DNA of 64,000 nt from Devosia sp. (GTDB lineage Bacteria; Pseudomonadota; Alphaproteobacteria; Rhizobiales; Devosiaceae), in contig NZ_JACZKG010000051.1 of assembly GCF_014860165.1 (NCBI RefSeq), positions 32,438 through 96,437 on the forward strand, read 5' to 3'. Positions 28,228 through 36,359 of the stretch are shown here, piece by piece. The position numbers and the translations under genes are program-made. Numbering within the stretch: position 1 is the stretch's first letter; every line of letters begins with the position of its first letter. The notes under the pieces are model-generated. The model was not told the origin of the DNA and ran no database searches. It was given only the letters and a program-made list of their open reading frames with translations.

Positions 28228-29240
28228 CACCACACCCCCTTGCCGGTCAGGCGCTTGCTGACGAGATGGGAGGTAACGACGAGGATCATGCCGATCACCG
28301 CCTTGAACAGGCCCGCGGCCGTCGCCAGCGCGTATTCGCCCGTCGACAACCCCATCCGGTAGACGTAGGTGTCGAGGATATCGATGACCGAGGCGTTGAC
28401 GTCGTTCTGGAAGTTGATGACCTGGTTGAGGTCGGCGCTGAGGAACATGCCCATGTTGAGGATGAACAGCGTCGCAATGGTGGGGATGATGCCCGGAATT
28501 GTGACGTGCCAGATCTTCTGCCAGCGACTGGCACCATCCATCTCGGCGGCCTCGTAAAGCGCCGGATCGATGGCAAAGATGGCTGCGAGGTACAACAGGC
28601 TGTCCCATCCAGCCGAGCGCCAGATTTCCGAGATCACCAGCACCCAGCGGATCGTGCCGGTATTGGTCAGGTAATTGGTCGTGCCAAAGCCCATCGCCTG
28701 CTGCACCTGGTTGACGGCGCCATCGGTCGGCGACAGCAGCGCGATGAAGACGCCCGCGATCACCACCCAGGACAGGAAGTGCGGCAGGTAGATCGCTGAC
28801 TGGATGACGCCGCGCAGCTTGCCATTGCGCACTTCGTTGAGCAGCAGCGCCACCATGATCGGGACCGGGAAGACGAAGAGAATCTTCATGCCCGAAATGA
28901 TCAGGGTGTTGGCCAGCACCTGGTAGAAGATCGGCGACGAGAACAGTTGCTGGAAGTTCTTCAGCCCGACCCAGATATTGGGCGGAATGATCCTGACCTG
29001 CTCGAAGGCCATCTTGGCTTCCCAGATCGGCACATAGTGCCAGATGAAGAAGAACAGCAGGCCCGGCGCCATCATGGCGTAGTAGGGCCACCATTGGCGG
29101 ACGGCACGCAGAAAGCCACCAGCTTGCTGCAAGCTATCTGCAGGCAAACCGCCGGCATGCTGACCGCGCTGCCTGTCATCGGCGGGAACGTTCCCATCCG
29201 ATAGCGCAGCAGCAACCCGTTGTCCGTCACTGGCAACCAT
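28227..29240 (-). CDS. Sugar ABC transporter permease (LplB type)
   Basis: The 337-residue permease has six predicted membrane helices beginning near residue 53 (YYAMMAPGLLFFFIWHYVP). Its EAA loop is LYEAAEMDGASRWQKIWHV, and it ends TSHLVSKRLTGKGVW, as LplB proteins do. The start ATG lies 2 bp after the LacI stop with GGGAGG upstream, so the first 45 residues, which are polar and not conserved, are probably translated. That polar leader contains the intragenic operator-like palindrome at 29184-29195. Confidence 0.9.
   Translation of the reverse strand: MVASDGQRVAAALSDGNVPADDRQRGQHAGGLPADSLQQAGGFLRAVRQWWPYYAMMAPGLLFFFIWHYVPIWEAKMAFEQVRIIPPNIWVGLKNFQQLFSSPIFYQVLANTLIISGMKILFVFPVPIMVALLLNEVRNGKLRGVIQSAIYLPHFLSWVVIAGVFIALLSPTDGAVNQVQQAMGFGTTNYLTNTGTIRWVLVISEIWRSAGWDSLLYLAAIFAIDPALYEAAEMDGASRWQKIWHVTIPGIIPTIATLFILNMGMFLSADLNQVINFQNDVNASVIDILDTYVYRMGLSTGEYALATAAGLFKAVIGMILVVTSHLVSKRLTGKGVW
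29184..29195. promoter_or_regulatory. Intragenic LacI operator-like palindrome
   Basis: A perfect 12-bp palindrome, GGGAACGTTCCC, lies within codons of the permease's non-conserved leader. Near-copies occur at 30339 and 30390 in front of the lacI gene. A CG-centred palindrome is the usual LacI-family operator form, and an operator inside the first structural gene recalls lacO2. That it binds the regulator encoded next to it is an inference. Confidence 0.55.
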
Positions 29241-29242
29241 GG

Positions 29243-30298
29243 TCAGACCCTCCCTGCCCCCGCAACGCGTTTGGGGGACTCAGCCGACAGATCGGCGAGT
29301 GAGCCTCGCTCCATCAGTCGACACGGCATGTAGATGCGCCGGTGTTCCGGCTTGTGTTGTATTTCGTCGAACAGGCTTTCGACGGCCCTCTCGCCGATAT
29401 CCCGGCCTGGCTTGGCCACCGTCGTCAAACCCGGCCAGGCGAATTCGCCCGATGGAATGCCGTCGAAGCCCAGAATGGAAACATCGCGCGGGCAATCGAG
29501 CCCGACATCGCGCACGGCCATCATCGCGCCCAGCGCCATCATGTCGTTCGCGGCGAACACGGCAAGGTGGCCGACCCGCGGTTGGTCGAGCAACCGGCGC
29601 ATCGCCAGGCGACCACCTTCGACGGTATATTCGCCATCTTCGATGGCAAGGATGGCCGGATCGACATCGCGCTCGATGCAGTGCTCATGCACCGCCCGCA
29701 GGAAGCGGGCCCGCGCCAGGCGCGACTTGGGCCCCAGGATCAGCGCCGGCGCCATGTGCCCCTTGGCCACAAGATGGTCGAGCCCCAGCCGCACAGCCTG
29801 GGCAATGTCCGATCCGACGCTCGAAACATCGGGAAAGCGCTCGGCGCTCGAGCCGATGAAAACGCAGGGCAAGCCGAACCGGTCCAGGTCGTCGAAATTG
29901 TCGGACACCGGATTGACGATGGCGCCATCGACCCGCGCCCGGCGCAGCGTCTTGAGGTGCGTCGCCTCGGCCTCGGGGTCCCAATCGGACGAAAACACCA
30001 GCAGCGATGCCCCGGCTCGCGCCGCCCGGTCCTGGGCCCCGCGCGCCACATCGGCCCAGAATGGGTTGGTAATATCGGGGATCACTAGTCCCAGCATGCC
30101 GCTGCGGCCCGAACGCATCCCGACGGCCAGGTGATTGCGCTCGTAGCCCACCGCAGTCGCGGCGGCGACCACACGCTCCCGCGTCTCGTCGGTAATATTG
30201 GACGAACCGGCCAAAGCCCGCGCCGCGGTGCTCTTGGACACCCCCGCGCGCTCGGCAACATCAATAATGGTGGGCCGACGTGTCCGGCTCTGTCCCAT
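29243..30298 (-). CDS. LacI-family transcriptional regulator of the glycohydrolase operon
   Basis: This 351-residue repressor has an N-terminal helix-turn-helix with hinge (TIIDVAERAGVSKSTAARAL, then TRERVVAAATAVGYERN) and a periplasmic-binding-type effector domain (LGLVIPDITNPFWADVARG, AANDMMALGAMMAVRDVG, LGFDGIPSGEFAWPGLTTV). ATG at 30298 is preferred; a TTG at 30310 would add four residues. It is the first gene of the leftward operon, so it should control itself together with the importer and enzymes. Two operator-like palindromes frame its promoter. The effector is probably the imported sugar or its cleavage product. Confidence 0.9.
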   Translation of the reverse strand: MGQSRTRRPTIIDVAERAGVSKSTAARALAGSSNITDETRERVVAAATAVGYERNHLAVGMRSGRSGMLGLVIPDITNPFWADVARGAQDRAARAGASLLVFSSDWDPEAEATHLKTLRRARVDGAIVNPVSDNFDDLDRFGLPCVFIGSSAERFPDVSSVGSDIAQAVRLGLDHLVAKGHMAPALILGPKSRLARARFLRAVHEHCIERDVDPAILAIEDGEYTVEGGRLAMRRLLDQPRVGHLAVFAANDMMALGAMMAVRDVGLDCPRDVSILGFDGIPSGEFAWPGLTTVAKPGRDIGERAVESLFDEIQHKPEHRRIYMPCRLMERGSLADLSAESPKRVAGAGRV

Positions 30299-30338
30299 GA
30301 TCCATCCCAAGACGTCGGCCGCAATCAGCCCACATCAT

Positions 30339-30401
30339 GGGAACGTTACCGCGAATGCTAAATTTGTCAACTGACACCCGTTTGAAAACTCGAACGTTCC
30401 C
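30339..30401 (-). promoter_or_regulatory. Promoter with two LacI operator-like sites
   Basis: On the minus strand a consensus -35 box TTGACA (30365-30370) is followed after 17 bp by AACGTT (30342-30347), a weak -10 that coincides with the palindrome GGGAACGTTACC (30339-30350). A second palindrome, TCGAACGTTCCC (30390-30401), lies upstream, 51 bp centre to centre, close to five helical turns. Both share AACGTT with the perfect copy inside the first permease gene. The rest of the 30299-30591 gap shows no gene. Confidence 0.6.
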
Positions 30402-30591
30402 GAACAAAGGGTGGCATCGGCATCGTCAACCAGTGGCCGGCCACTCGGGATACACCGCTTCTGCGGAGAACTACCCAACAGCCTATCCGTGCCGCCCGCG
30501 AGTGCGGGTCGAACGTCCGCTATCGCACATCGGCCGCCCAAAGCTGCCATTCCGTTATCGGCCCGGGAACTGCGTTTCGACAACGCATAGG

Positions 30592-32517
30592 TCAGACCAG
30601 TGTTACGATCAGTCGAAATTCGACCGTCCCCTGCCACCACATGGGAAAGTTCGTGCCCCATTTGTTGTTGTAGAGATTGACACTAATCCCTGCGCCAAAG
30701 TCCGGGATCTCACTCCGGAAAGGCATGAAATCTGCCGAGGCGGGGCCGATAAGGCCAGCATCAAGCATACGGATTTCCAACGCGCCCGCCGCAGTCATTG
30801 TCCGCACCGCCTCCACCGCCTGCAGCTGGCCGCCGCCGCGACGGACGATGTTGCTGCCGTCGTGCCAAAGGCCCATCTTCAGAAGAGACCAATTCCTTGC
30901 CTGGGCCGGAGTGAAGCAAAAGAAACCGGCCTCAGGCATCCGGTTGGCGGGCTTGTCGCGCAACACAAGAGCGACTTCGACCCGGTGCGCATCGAGCCCC
31001 CGAATTGAAAGTTCATGGCGATCCGGCCCCCCAAGCAAGGCCCGCGCATCTTCGGGCAGCCGGGCGACGGCGGTGCGCCCGTCGAGTCCGACACCCCCGT
31101 GGACCGGCGCGAAAACGGCAGTTCGTGCGGTGCGGGCATGGGCCAGACCGGGCTTGTCGTGGTCGAGAATGGCCCATTCGTCGCGATGCTGCAGGTAGCT
31201 GTCGAGATGGCGCTGCAACTCGGTCCAGTCGTAGCTTTCGTGTCGATAGCCGAGCAGCGACCCGGCCGCTCCATCGATGGCCTGGCCGCCGGGCGCGATG
31301 AGCCGGACGATGTCGCCGCTGACGGCGTCGAGTTCGGCCGTCCAGCCATTGTCGCGCAGGGTGGTGCCGGGCACGGGTTCGGCCGGCGCGGCCGGGGCGA
31401 GTTCGGCCAGCACGGCATCCGCCGCCAGGCGGTCGGCGGGGTCGAGGACTTCGAGCGCGGTCGCGATATAGCCCCGCTGTTCGGCCCAGGACTGTTCGGT
31501 ATAGGTGAAGCGATAGTCGCTGCGGCGGGCGGCCTCGAAATCGGGGCGGTCCCAGGCGGTCTCGTCCCGCAGATAGGTCTTGATGTCGACGCCCCAGGTG
31601 TGTTCGGCCACCATGGTGAGGCCCCGACCGAAGGCCTGGCGCTCGGGCGTCAGCGTATCGAAGCCGTCATAGAGCCGCTGCAGGGCGCGGAAGCGGGCCA
31701 GCTTGAGCGGGTCGCTGGCAGCGCCGTGGATCCAACTGTCGCCGATGTCCTGGGTCACCACCGGAAACGGCCCGCGGCGCGCCCACATCTCGGCGCCAAA
31801 GGCATCGAGTGTCGAGGCGATGATTTCGGCCTCAGGCTGGGCGTGGCGGAGGGCCCGCAACGCCTCGACGGTCTGGCCGACGCTCTGCGGGCCGATATTG
31901 TCGTTGGTATGGGCAAAGCTCAGGCCCAAATCGGGGCCGGCGGGAAAGTCCGTGGCGCCATAGGAGGCCTGATACATGACGACGAGTTCGGAGCCGTCCG
32001 GCGCCTGCCAGCGGAAGATGGGCGGCACGTCGGGGACGGGGCTGGCGGTATTGACGCCCAGATGCAGGAAGCGGATGCCGGCCTCGGCCATGAGCGGCAC
32101 CATGCCCAAGGTGTGGCCGGGTACGTCGGTCATCTTAGCGGCGATGGTGGTCTTGCCGAAGCGCCGGTCGAGTTCCTGCGCATAGCTCAGGCCGGCGCGG
32201 AACAAAGCAGGCGACATCAGCTCGGTATGGGTGGTGAAGGGCAGCGCATGCCAGGCAATGAGCCCGCGCTCGATGGCGCGCTCCAGCCGCGAAACGCGCG
32301 CGGCATCCTGGCTGTTGAGGTGATCCCAGATCAGCCAGGCGCCGGTGGTCCAGATGAAGGCGGGGTGCTCGGGATTCTCGGCGAAGAAATGCTCGCCGGT
32401 GGCGATGGCCTGGGGGATGAACTGGTCATGATATTGCTGGCGCACCCGCGCTGCATGGTCTGTGAAGCCGATGTCGAGATGGGTCTTGAAGACTAGGTGA
32501 ATGCGCTTGTCGGTCAT
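30592..32517 (-). CDS. GH38-like putative glycosidase (DUF5054 family)
   Basis: The 641-residue protein matches the pattern of DUF5054, a family with a GH38 alpha-mannosidase-like catalytic domain. The N terminus reads RIHLVFKTHLDIGFTDHA, where the His and Asp parallel the zinc ligands of GH38, and KMTDVPGHTLGMVPL near residue 185 corresponds to the region of the catalytic aspartate. The C-terminal half, from about residue 390, is beta-rich as in GH38. No signal peptide is present, so it should act in the cytoplasm on an imported compound. It ends the leftward pair with the LacI regulator, 11 bp downstream of it. The activity of DUF5054 proteins is not established, and the sugar is unknown. 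Confidence 0.7.
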   Translation of the reverse strand: MTDKRIHLVFKTHLDIGFTDHAARVRQQYHDQFIPQAIATGEHFFAENPEHPAFIWTTGAWLIWDHLNSQDAARVSRLERAIERGLIAWHALPFTTHTELMSPALFRAGLSYAQELDRRFGKTTIAAKMTDVPGHTLGMVPLMAEAGIRFLHLGVNTASPVPDVPPIFRWQAPDGSELVVMYQASYGATDFPAGPDLGLSFAHTNDNIGPQSVGQTVEALRALRHAQPEAEIIASTLDAFGAEMWARRGPFPVVTQDIGDSWIHGAASDPLKLARFRALQRLYDGFDTLTPERQAFGRGLTMVAEHTWGVDIKTYLRDETAWDRPDFEAARRSDYRFTYTEQSWAEQRGYIATALEVLDPADRLAADAVLAELAPAAPAEPVPGTTLRDNGWTAELDAVSGDIVRLIAPGGQAIDGAAGSLLGYRHESYDWTELQRHLDSYLQHRDEWAILDHDKPGLAHARTARTAVFAPVHGGVGLDGRTAVARLPEDARALLGGPDRHELSIRGLDAHRVEVALVLRDKPANRMPEAGFFCFTPAQARNWSLLKMGLWHDGSNIVRRGGGQLQAVEAVRTMTAAGALEIRMLDAGLIGPASADFMPFRSEIPDFGAGISVNLYNNKWGTNFPMWWQGTVEFRLIVTLV

Positions 32518-32528
32518 GAAAGGTCCGG

Positions 32529-33569
32529 TCAGCCCACCGTGCCGCGCACGACGAGCCTGGTTTGCAGGGTTTCCTGCAACGCGGGCGCAGCGGGATTGTT
32601 GAGCCGCCGCAGGATCAGCCGGACCAGAGCGCGCACGCGCTCCGCCAGGTCGAACTTGACGGTGGTGAGGTTGTAGCTTTTCCAGTGCGACTGGGCGATG
32701 TCGTCGAAGCCGACGACCTTGACGTCCTCGGGGACGCGCAGGCCCAGCTCGTGCCGCAGCGCGTCGAGCACGCCGAAGGCGCCAACGTCATTGGCGGCAA
32801 AGATAGCGTCCGCCCCCTGCCCGATGCGGAACAGGTCGAGCGTGGCGGCATAGGCCATGTCATAGCTGTAATCGCTGGGGGCGATGACCGGCGGCGGCAG
32901 GCCGCGCTCGGCCATTACCGTGCGCAGCATCTGCTCGCGGGCAGTATTGGCGCGTGACTTGCCCAGGCCCGACACATAGGCGATGCGCTGCGCACCATAG
33001 CCCTGCAACAGGGCCACCGCCTGTTCGATGCCGGCGCGCTGCAGCACGTTGAGCCGGTCATGCAGCGGCCCGGCCTCCTCATCGTCGGCCTCGCCGGGAT
33101 AGGGATAGTGCACATAGATGGGCACGGCGCGGTCGAGAAAGCGCGCCAGCGTCGTCGGCTTGACGTTCTCGACAAAGGCGATCACCGAATCCGGATTGAA
33201 GCCGCGCATATAGGCCAGCAGCTTTTCGTCCATGCTGTAGTCGGTGCGCGTCTTGAACAGCAGGGTGGCGAAGCCCTCGTTCTGCAGCGCGGTGGTCAGG
33301 GCGTCGATTTCCTGGCTTTCCCAGTGGCTGCAGACGTCGGGCACGATGACGCCCACCAGGTGCGAGCGACCGCTGACCAGGGCGCGGGCGGCGCGGTCGG
33401 GCGTATAATTCAGCTCCTGGGCGATGCGCAGGATGAGGTCGCGCTTCTCGGGCTTGAGCGAAGTGTGGGGGTTAAAGGCGCGCGATACCGCCACGCGCGA
33501 GACATTGGCGCGCTGGGCCACCATCTCCGCGGTGGCGCGTCCGCGGGTTATGCCGCTCTCATCGCTCAA
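32529..33569 (-). CDS. LacI-family transcriptional regulator of the GH38-like/PHP island
   Basis: The 346-residue regulator has an N-terminal DNA-binding domain (EMVAQRANVSRVAVSRAF, RDLILRIAQELNYTPDRAAR) and a ligand domain (LVGVIVPDVCSHWESQEI, FAANDVGAFGVLDALRHELG, GFDDIAQSHWKSYNLTTV). The start is TTG at 33569, preceded closely by GGGAGGGG. It is divergent from the binding-protein gene, and two operator-like palindromes lie between them. It probably represses both the glycosidase unit and the importer operon until the substrate arrives. Confidence 0.9.
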   Translation of the reverse strand: MSDESGITRGRATAEMVAQRANVSRVAVSRAFNPHTSLKPEKRDLILRIAQELNYTPDRAARALVSGRSHLVGVIVPDVCSHWESQEIDALTTALQNEGFATLLFKTRTDYSMDEKLLAYMRGFNPDSVIAFVENVKPTTLARFLDRAVPIYVHYPYPGEADDEEAGPLHDRLNVLQRAGIEQAVALLQGYGAQRIAYVSGLGKSRANTAREQMLRTVMAERGLPPPVIAPSDYSYDMAYAATLDLFRIGQGADAIFAANDVGAFGVLDALRHELGLRVPEDVKVVGFDDIAQSHWKSYNLTTVKFDLAERVRALVRLILRRLNNPAAPALQETLQTRLVVRGTVG

Positions 33570-33594
33570 CTGCCCCTCCCGTCACCGCCGTGGG

Positions 33595-33779
33595 TGAAAT
33601 CGTGTTCAAATCTCTGACCCTGGGCCCGCGAACTGTCAAGCCGCCGCTTGGCCAAAGCGTCCACCAAATCCGCCGATGTCATGGAAGCGTTGCAGAAGGC
33701 TGGCAAAGCTGGCGCGCATTTTCAATGCAGACCGTCCGTCGCGAATTCTCCGCATTGACGGAAAATGAAAACGTGTTCA
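33595..33779. promoter_or_regulatory. Divergent promoters with two LacI operator-like sites
   Basis: Two similar CG-centred palindromes flank this gap: TGAAATCGTGTTCA (33595-33608), near the lacI start, and TGAAAACGTGTTCA (33766-33779). On the plus strand TTGACG (33755-33760) is placed so that the second palindrome fills the spacer and reaches the weak -10 CATTCT. On the minus strand TTGACA (33634-33639) lies upstream of the first palindrome. The arrangement fits joint repression of both directions by the adjacent LacI protein. The sequence differs from the GGGAACGTTCCC sites of the neighbouring regulon. Confidence 0.55.
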
Positions 33780-33861
33780 TTCTTTGATGGCTACTCCCCG
33801 CCCGGGGAGGCCAAAGCCGGCTACCGGAGAATTCGGAGCCATACCATGGGAGGAATTTGCG

Positions 33862-35211
33862 ATGAGCAATCGTCTGCGCAGCCTTGCGCTCAGCCTGATC
33901 GGCGCCACGGCCTTTGTCGGCCCCGCTTTCGCCGTCGACCTGGACATTACCTGCCGCTGCGTCATCGGTGGGGTCAATAGCGGCACGGCCGAGTGGATCG
34001 AGAATAGTGTCATTCCGGCTTTCGAAGCCGCCAATCCCGATATCAATGTCAATCTCAACCAGTTCGGCGGCGAAGACGCCCAGCTCACCCAGCAGCTGGC
34101 GCTCGATTTCTCCACCGGCGCCGGCCCCGACGTCACGGCCTTTGACGGCTTCCTGATCCCGAGCTTTGTGGAAGGCGGACTGCTCAAGCCGCTCGACGAA
34201 GTCGCCGGCCCAGAAGTCAACGACTGGTCCGGCTGGGCCGTGCTGTCGGATGGCTCGAAAGCGCTGATGCAGTACCAGGGCAAGTATTACGGCATCCCGC
34301 TCGGCACCGACGTGCGCATGATCCATACGCGCAAGGATATCCTGGCCGAGGCCGGCATCGACGCCGACACCTGGCAGCCCACCTCATGGGAAGAGGTTCT
34401 CGATGCCGCCCGCGCCATCAAGAAGGTCAAGCCGGACAGCTTCCCGATCCAGCTCAATGCCGGCGTCGCCATGGGCGAAGCCACCACCATGCAGGGCTAC
34501 TGGCTGGCACTGCTGGGCACGGGCGAGACCGTCATGGACGAGAACGGCAAGTATGTCGTCTCGAGCCAGGGCATTCTCGACACGCTCAACCTCTACAAGA
34601 CCATCTATGTCGACGAGCAGCTTGGCGACCAGCGCGCTCAGCTGCTTGCCGATGGCCGCAACCGCTCCTTTGCCAATTTCCGCGATGGCGTGACCGCCCT
34701 GCTGTTCGAGGGCGACTATTTCTATCGCTCCGTGACTTCGGAAGGCTCCGAATTCGCCGTAGCCAACCGCGATGAGGTCATGGGATGGGCCAAGGTTCCT
34801 GCCAAGGAACCCGGCGCCGGCATCCGCGGCCAGGATTTCGTGACCATTTCGGGTGGTACGGGCTTCGTGCTCAATCCGGCGACTGACACACCCAAGGAAG
34901 CGTGGGCCCTGCTCTCATTCATGAACGAGCCCGAGATGCAGAATGCCTTCCAGGCGATCCAGCCGCGCATCACGGCCCGCACGGATATCGAAATCCCCAA
35001 CAGCCCGTTCCTGACCGAAACCAGCCAGACCCTGCTGCCGCTGACCACCGCCCGTCCCAATGACGAGAACTACAATGTCGTCTCGGCGGAAATCCAGCGC
35101 ATGACGGAAGCCGTGGTTTCGGGCGAGCTGTCGCCGGAAGAAGCCATGGCCCAGTACAAGGCCTCGGTCATCGGCATTGTCGGCGAAGAGAACACCGTCA
35201 GCCTGCTGTAA
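33862..35211 (+). CDS. Extracellular sugar-binding protein of ABC importer
   Basis: This 449-residue family 1-type solute-binding protein starts at ATG 33862 with GGGAGGAA six bases upstream. A signal peptide runs to about residue 24 (LRSLALSLIGATAFVGPAFA). The mature part shows LALDFSTGAGPDVTAFDGFL, YYGIPLGTDVRMIHTRKDIL and a C-terminal AYTTS-free ending EENTVSLL. The first gene of the rightward operon, it would deliver substrate to the two permeases downstream. Its ligand is unknown. Confidence 0.9.
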   Translation: MSNRLRSLALSLIGATAFVGPAFAVDLDITCRCVIGGVNSGTAEWIENSVIPAFEAANPDINVNLNQFGGEDAQLTQQLALDFSTGAGPDVTAFDGFLIPSFVEGGLLKPLDEVAGPEVNDWSGWAVLSDGSKALMQYQGKYYGIPLGTDVRMIHTRKDILAEAGIDADTWQPTSWEEVLDAARAIKKVKPDSFPIQLNAGVAMGEATTMQGYWLALLGTGETVMDENGKYVVSSQGILDTLNLYKTIYVDEQLGDQRAQLLADGRNRSFANFRDGVTALLFEGDYFYRSVTSEGSEFAVANRDEVMGWAKVPAKEPGAGIRGQDFVTISGGTGFVLNPATDTPKEAWALLSFMNEPEMQNAFQAIQPRITARTDIEIPNSPFLTETSQTLLPLTTARPNDENYNVVSAEIQRMTEAVVSGELSPEEAMAQYKASVIGIVGEENTVSLL

Positions 35212-35302
35212 CGCTGTTCCCCCAAGCGTCCGGCGTCTTTCGGGATGCCGGACGTGCAGCATTGAAATGCCAAGAAATCACCCAGACGACGCGACTTCCT
35301 AG

Positions 35303-35391
35303 ACCTCATGGTGGGCGTGTCGAACCACGAGGTCGCAGCCGCAGACGTTCCGGGGCACGACCTCGTCCTTCGACAGGCTCAGGATGAGGTC
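35303..35391. repeat. REP-like hairpin pair
   Basis: Two hairpins lie in tandem between the binding-protein and permease genes. The first has arms ACCTCATGGT / ACCACGAGGT (35303-35333), the second GACCTCGTCCT / AGGATGAGGTC (35359-35391) around TCGACAGGCTC. This kind of paired stem with a TCGACAGGCTC-like loop is a widespread intergenic repeat in alphaproteobacteria. It may act as an mRNA-stability barrier that keeps binding-protein mRNA more abundant than permease mRNA. Confidence 0.7.
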
Positions 35392-35417
35392 TACTGAAAG
35401 GCGGCACGAGAACATCC

Positions 35418-36359
35418 ATGACCACAGAACCCGCAGTCAGCAAACCCAAGCGCAAGGTCAAGAATTTTGCCCTCCTGTCCAACCGGGCGGGGGCGGCCTT
35501 CCTGACGCCGGCGGGCCTGTTGGTCTCGGTCTTCGTGATCGTACCCTTCTTCTGGGTCATATTCGTTTCCTTCACCAACCGGACGCTGCTCGGCCGCACG
35601 GCGCTCAATCCCGAATTTGTCGGGCTGGCCAACTATTTTGCGTTGTTCGACCCGGCCAATTTCTTCCAGCGCGGGCAGTTTGGCTTCTCGCTGATCCTGA
35701 CCACGCAATTCGTGCTGGCCTCGGCGCTGCTCGGCCAGGCCCTGCTGGGCCTACTGCTGGCCTGGCTGATCCAGACCGTGCCGCCGTGGGTCAAGCGCAT
35801 CACCGAGACCTTCGTCATCGCCGCCTGGATCCTGCCCGAAGTGGTGATCGGCTTTGCCTGGTTCGCCTTTCTCGATCGCGACCAGGGAACGCTCAATGCC
35901 CTGCTCGGCACGGTGGGCCTGCCACCGGGCGATTTCCTGCTGCAGCAACCGTTCTGGGTCATCGTGGTGTTCAACACCTGGCGCGGCGCGGCCTTCTCGA
36001 TGATGCTGTTCAGCTCGGCCTTTTCGTCGATCCCGCCCAGCTATTTCCAGGCCGCCGACGTGGCCGGGGCCTCGTCATGGCAGAAGTTCAAGGATATCGG
36101 CCTGCCGCTGATCCGCGGGCATATCGTCACCGACCTCATCCTGATCACCATGTGGACGTTCAACACCTTCACGCCCTTCCTGCTCACCAATGGCGGGCCG
36201 AGCTACCGCACGGAACTGGTGTCGATCTACAATTACCGTGTGGCCTTCAACGACTTCCAGTTCGGCAAGGGCGCGGCCGTGGGCGTCATCATGATGCTGA
36301 TCAACCTCGCCTTTGCGCTGATCTATCTCAGCATCGGCCGCAAGAGAAAGGCGAGATGA
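35418..36359 (+). CDS. Sugar ABC transporter permease (MalF/UgpA type)
   Basis: The 313-residue protein has six hydrophobic segments beginning near residue 29 (AAFLTPAGLLVSVFVIVPFFWVI is the first). The EAA loop is YFQAADVAGASSWQKFKDIGLP, close to the MalF form. It starts at ATG 35418, directly after the REP pair, and overlaps the second permease by 4 bp (ATGA). It forms half of the import channel of this operon. Confidence 0.9.
   Translation: MTTEPAVSKPKRKVKNFALLSNRAGAAFLTPAGLLVSVFVIVPFFWVIFVSFTNRTLLGRTALNPEFVGLANYFALFDPANFFQRGQFGFSLILTTQFVLASALLGQALLGLLLAWLIQTVPPWVKRITETFVIAAWILPEVVIGFAWFAFLDRDQGTLNALLGTVGLPPGDFLLQQPFWVIVVFNTWRGAAFSMMLFSSAFSSIPPSYFQAADVAGASSWQKFKDIGLPLIRGHIVTDLILITMWTFNTFTPFLLTNGGPSYRTELVSIYNYRVAFNDFQFGKGAAVGVIMMLINLAFALIYLSIGRKRKAR

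Noticed and set aside
27328..29094. A single 588-residue protein covering both LplB/YtcP permeases
   Set aside because: The first half is an out-of-frame reading of the LplB-type permease; the TGATG overlap at 28227 marks the true start of the second permease.
31015..32496. Plus-strand open frame of 493 codons opposite the DUF5054 gene
   Set aside because: It mirrors the GH38-like gene and has no domain pattern or ribosome-binding site.
35303..35391. Possible CRISPR array
   Set aside because: There are only two unlike hairpins, no regular spacers and no cas genes anywhere in the window.
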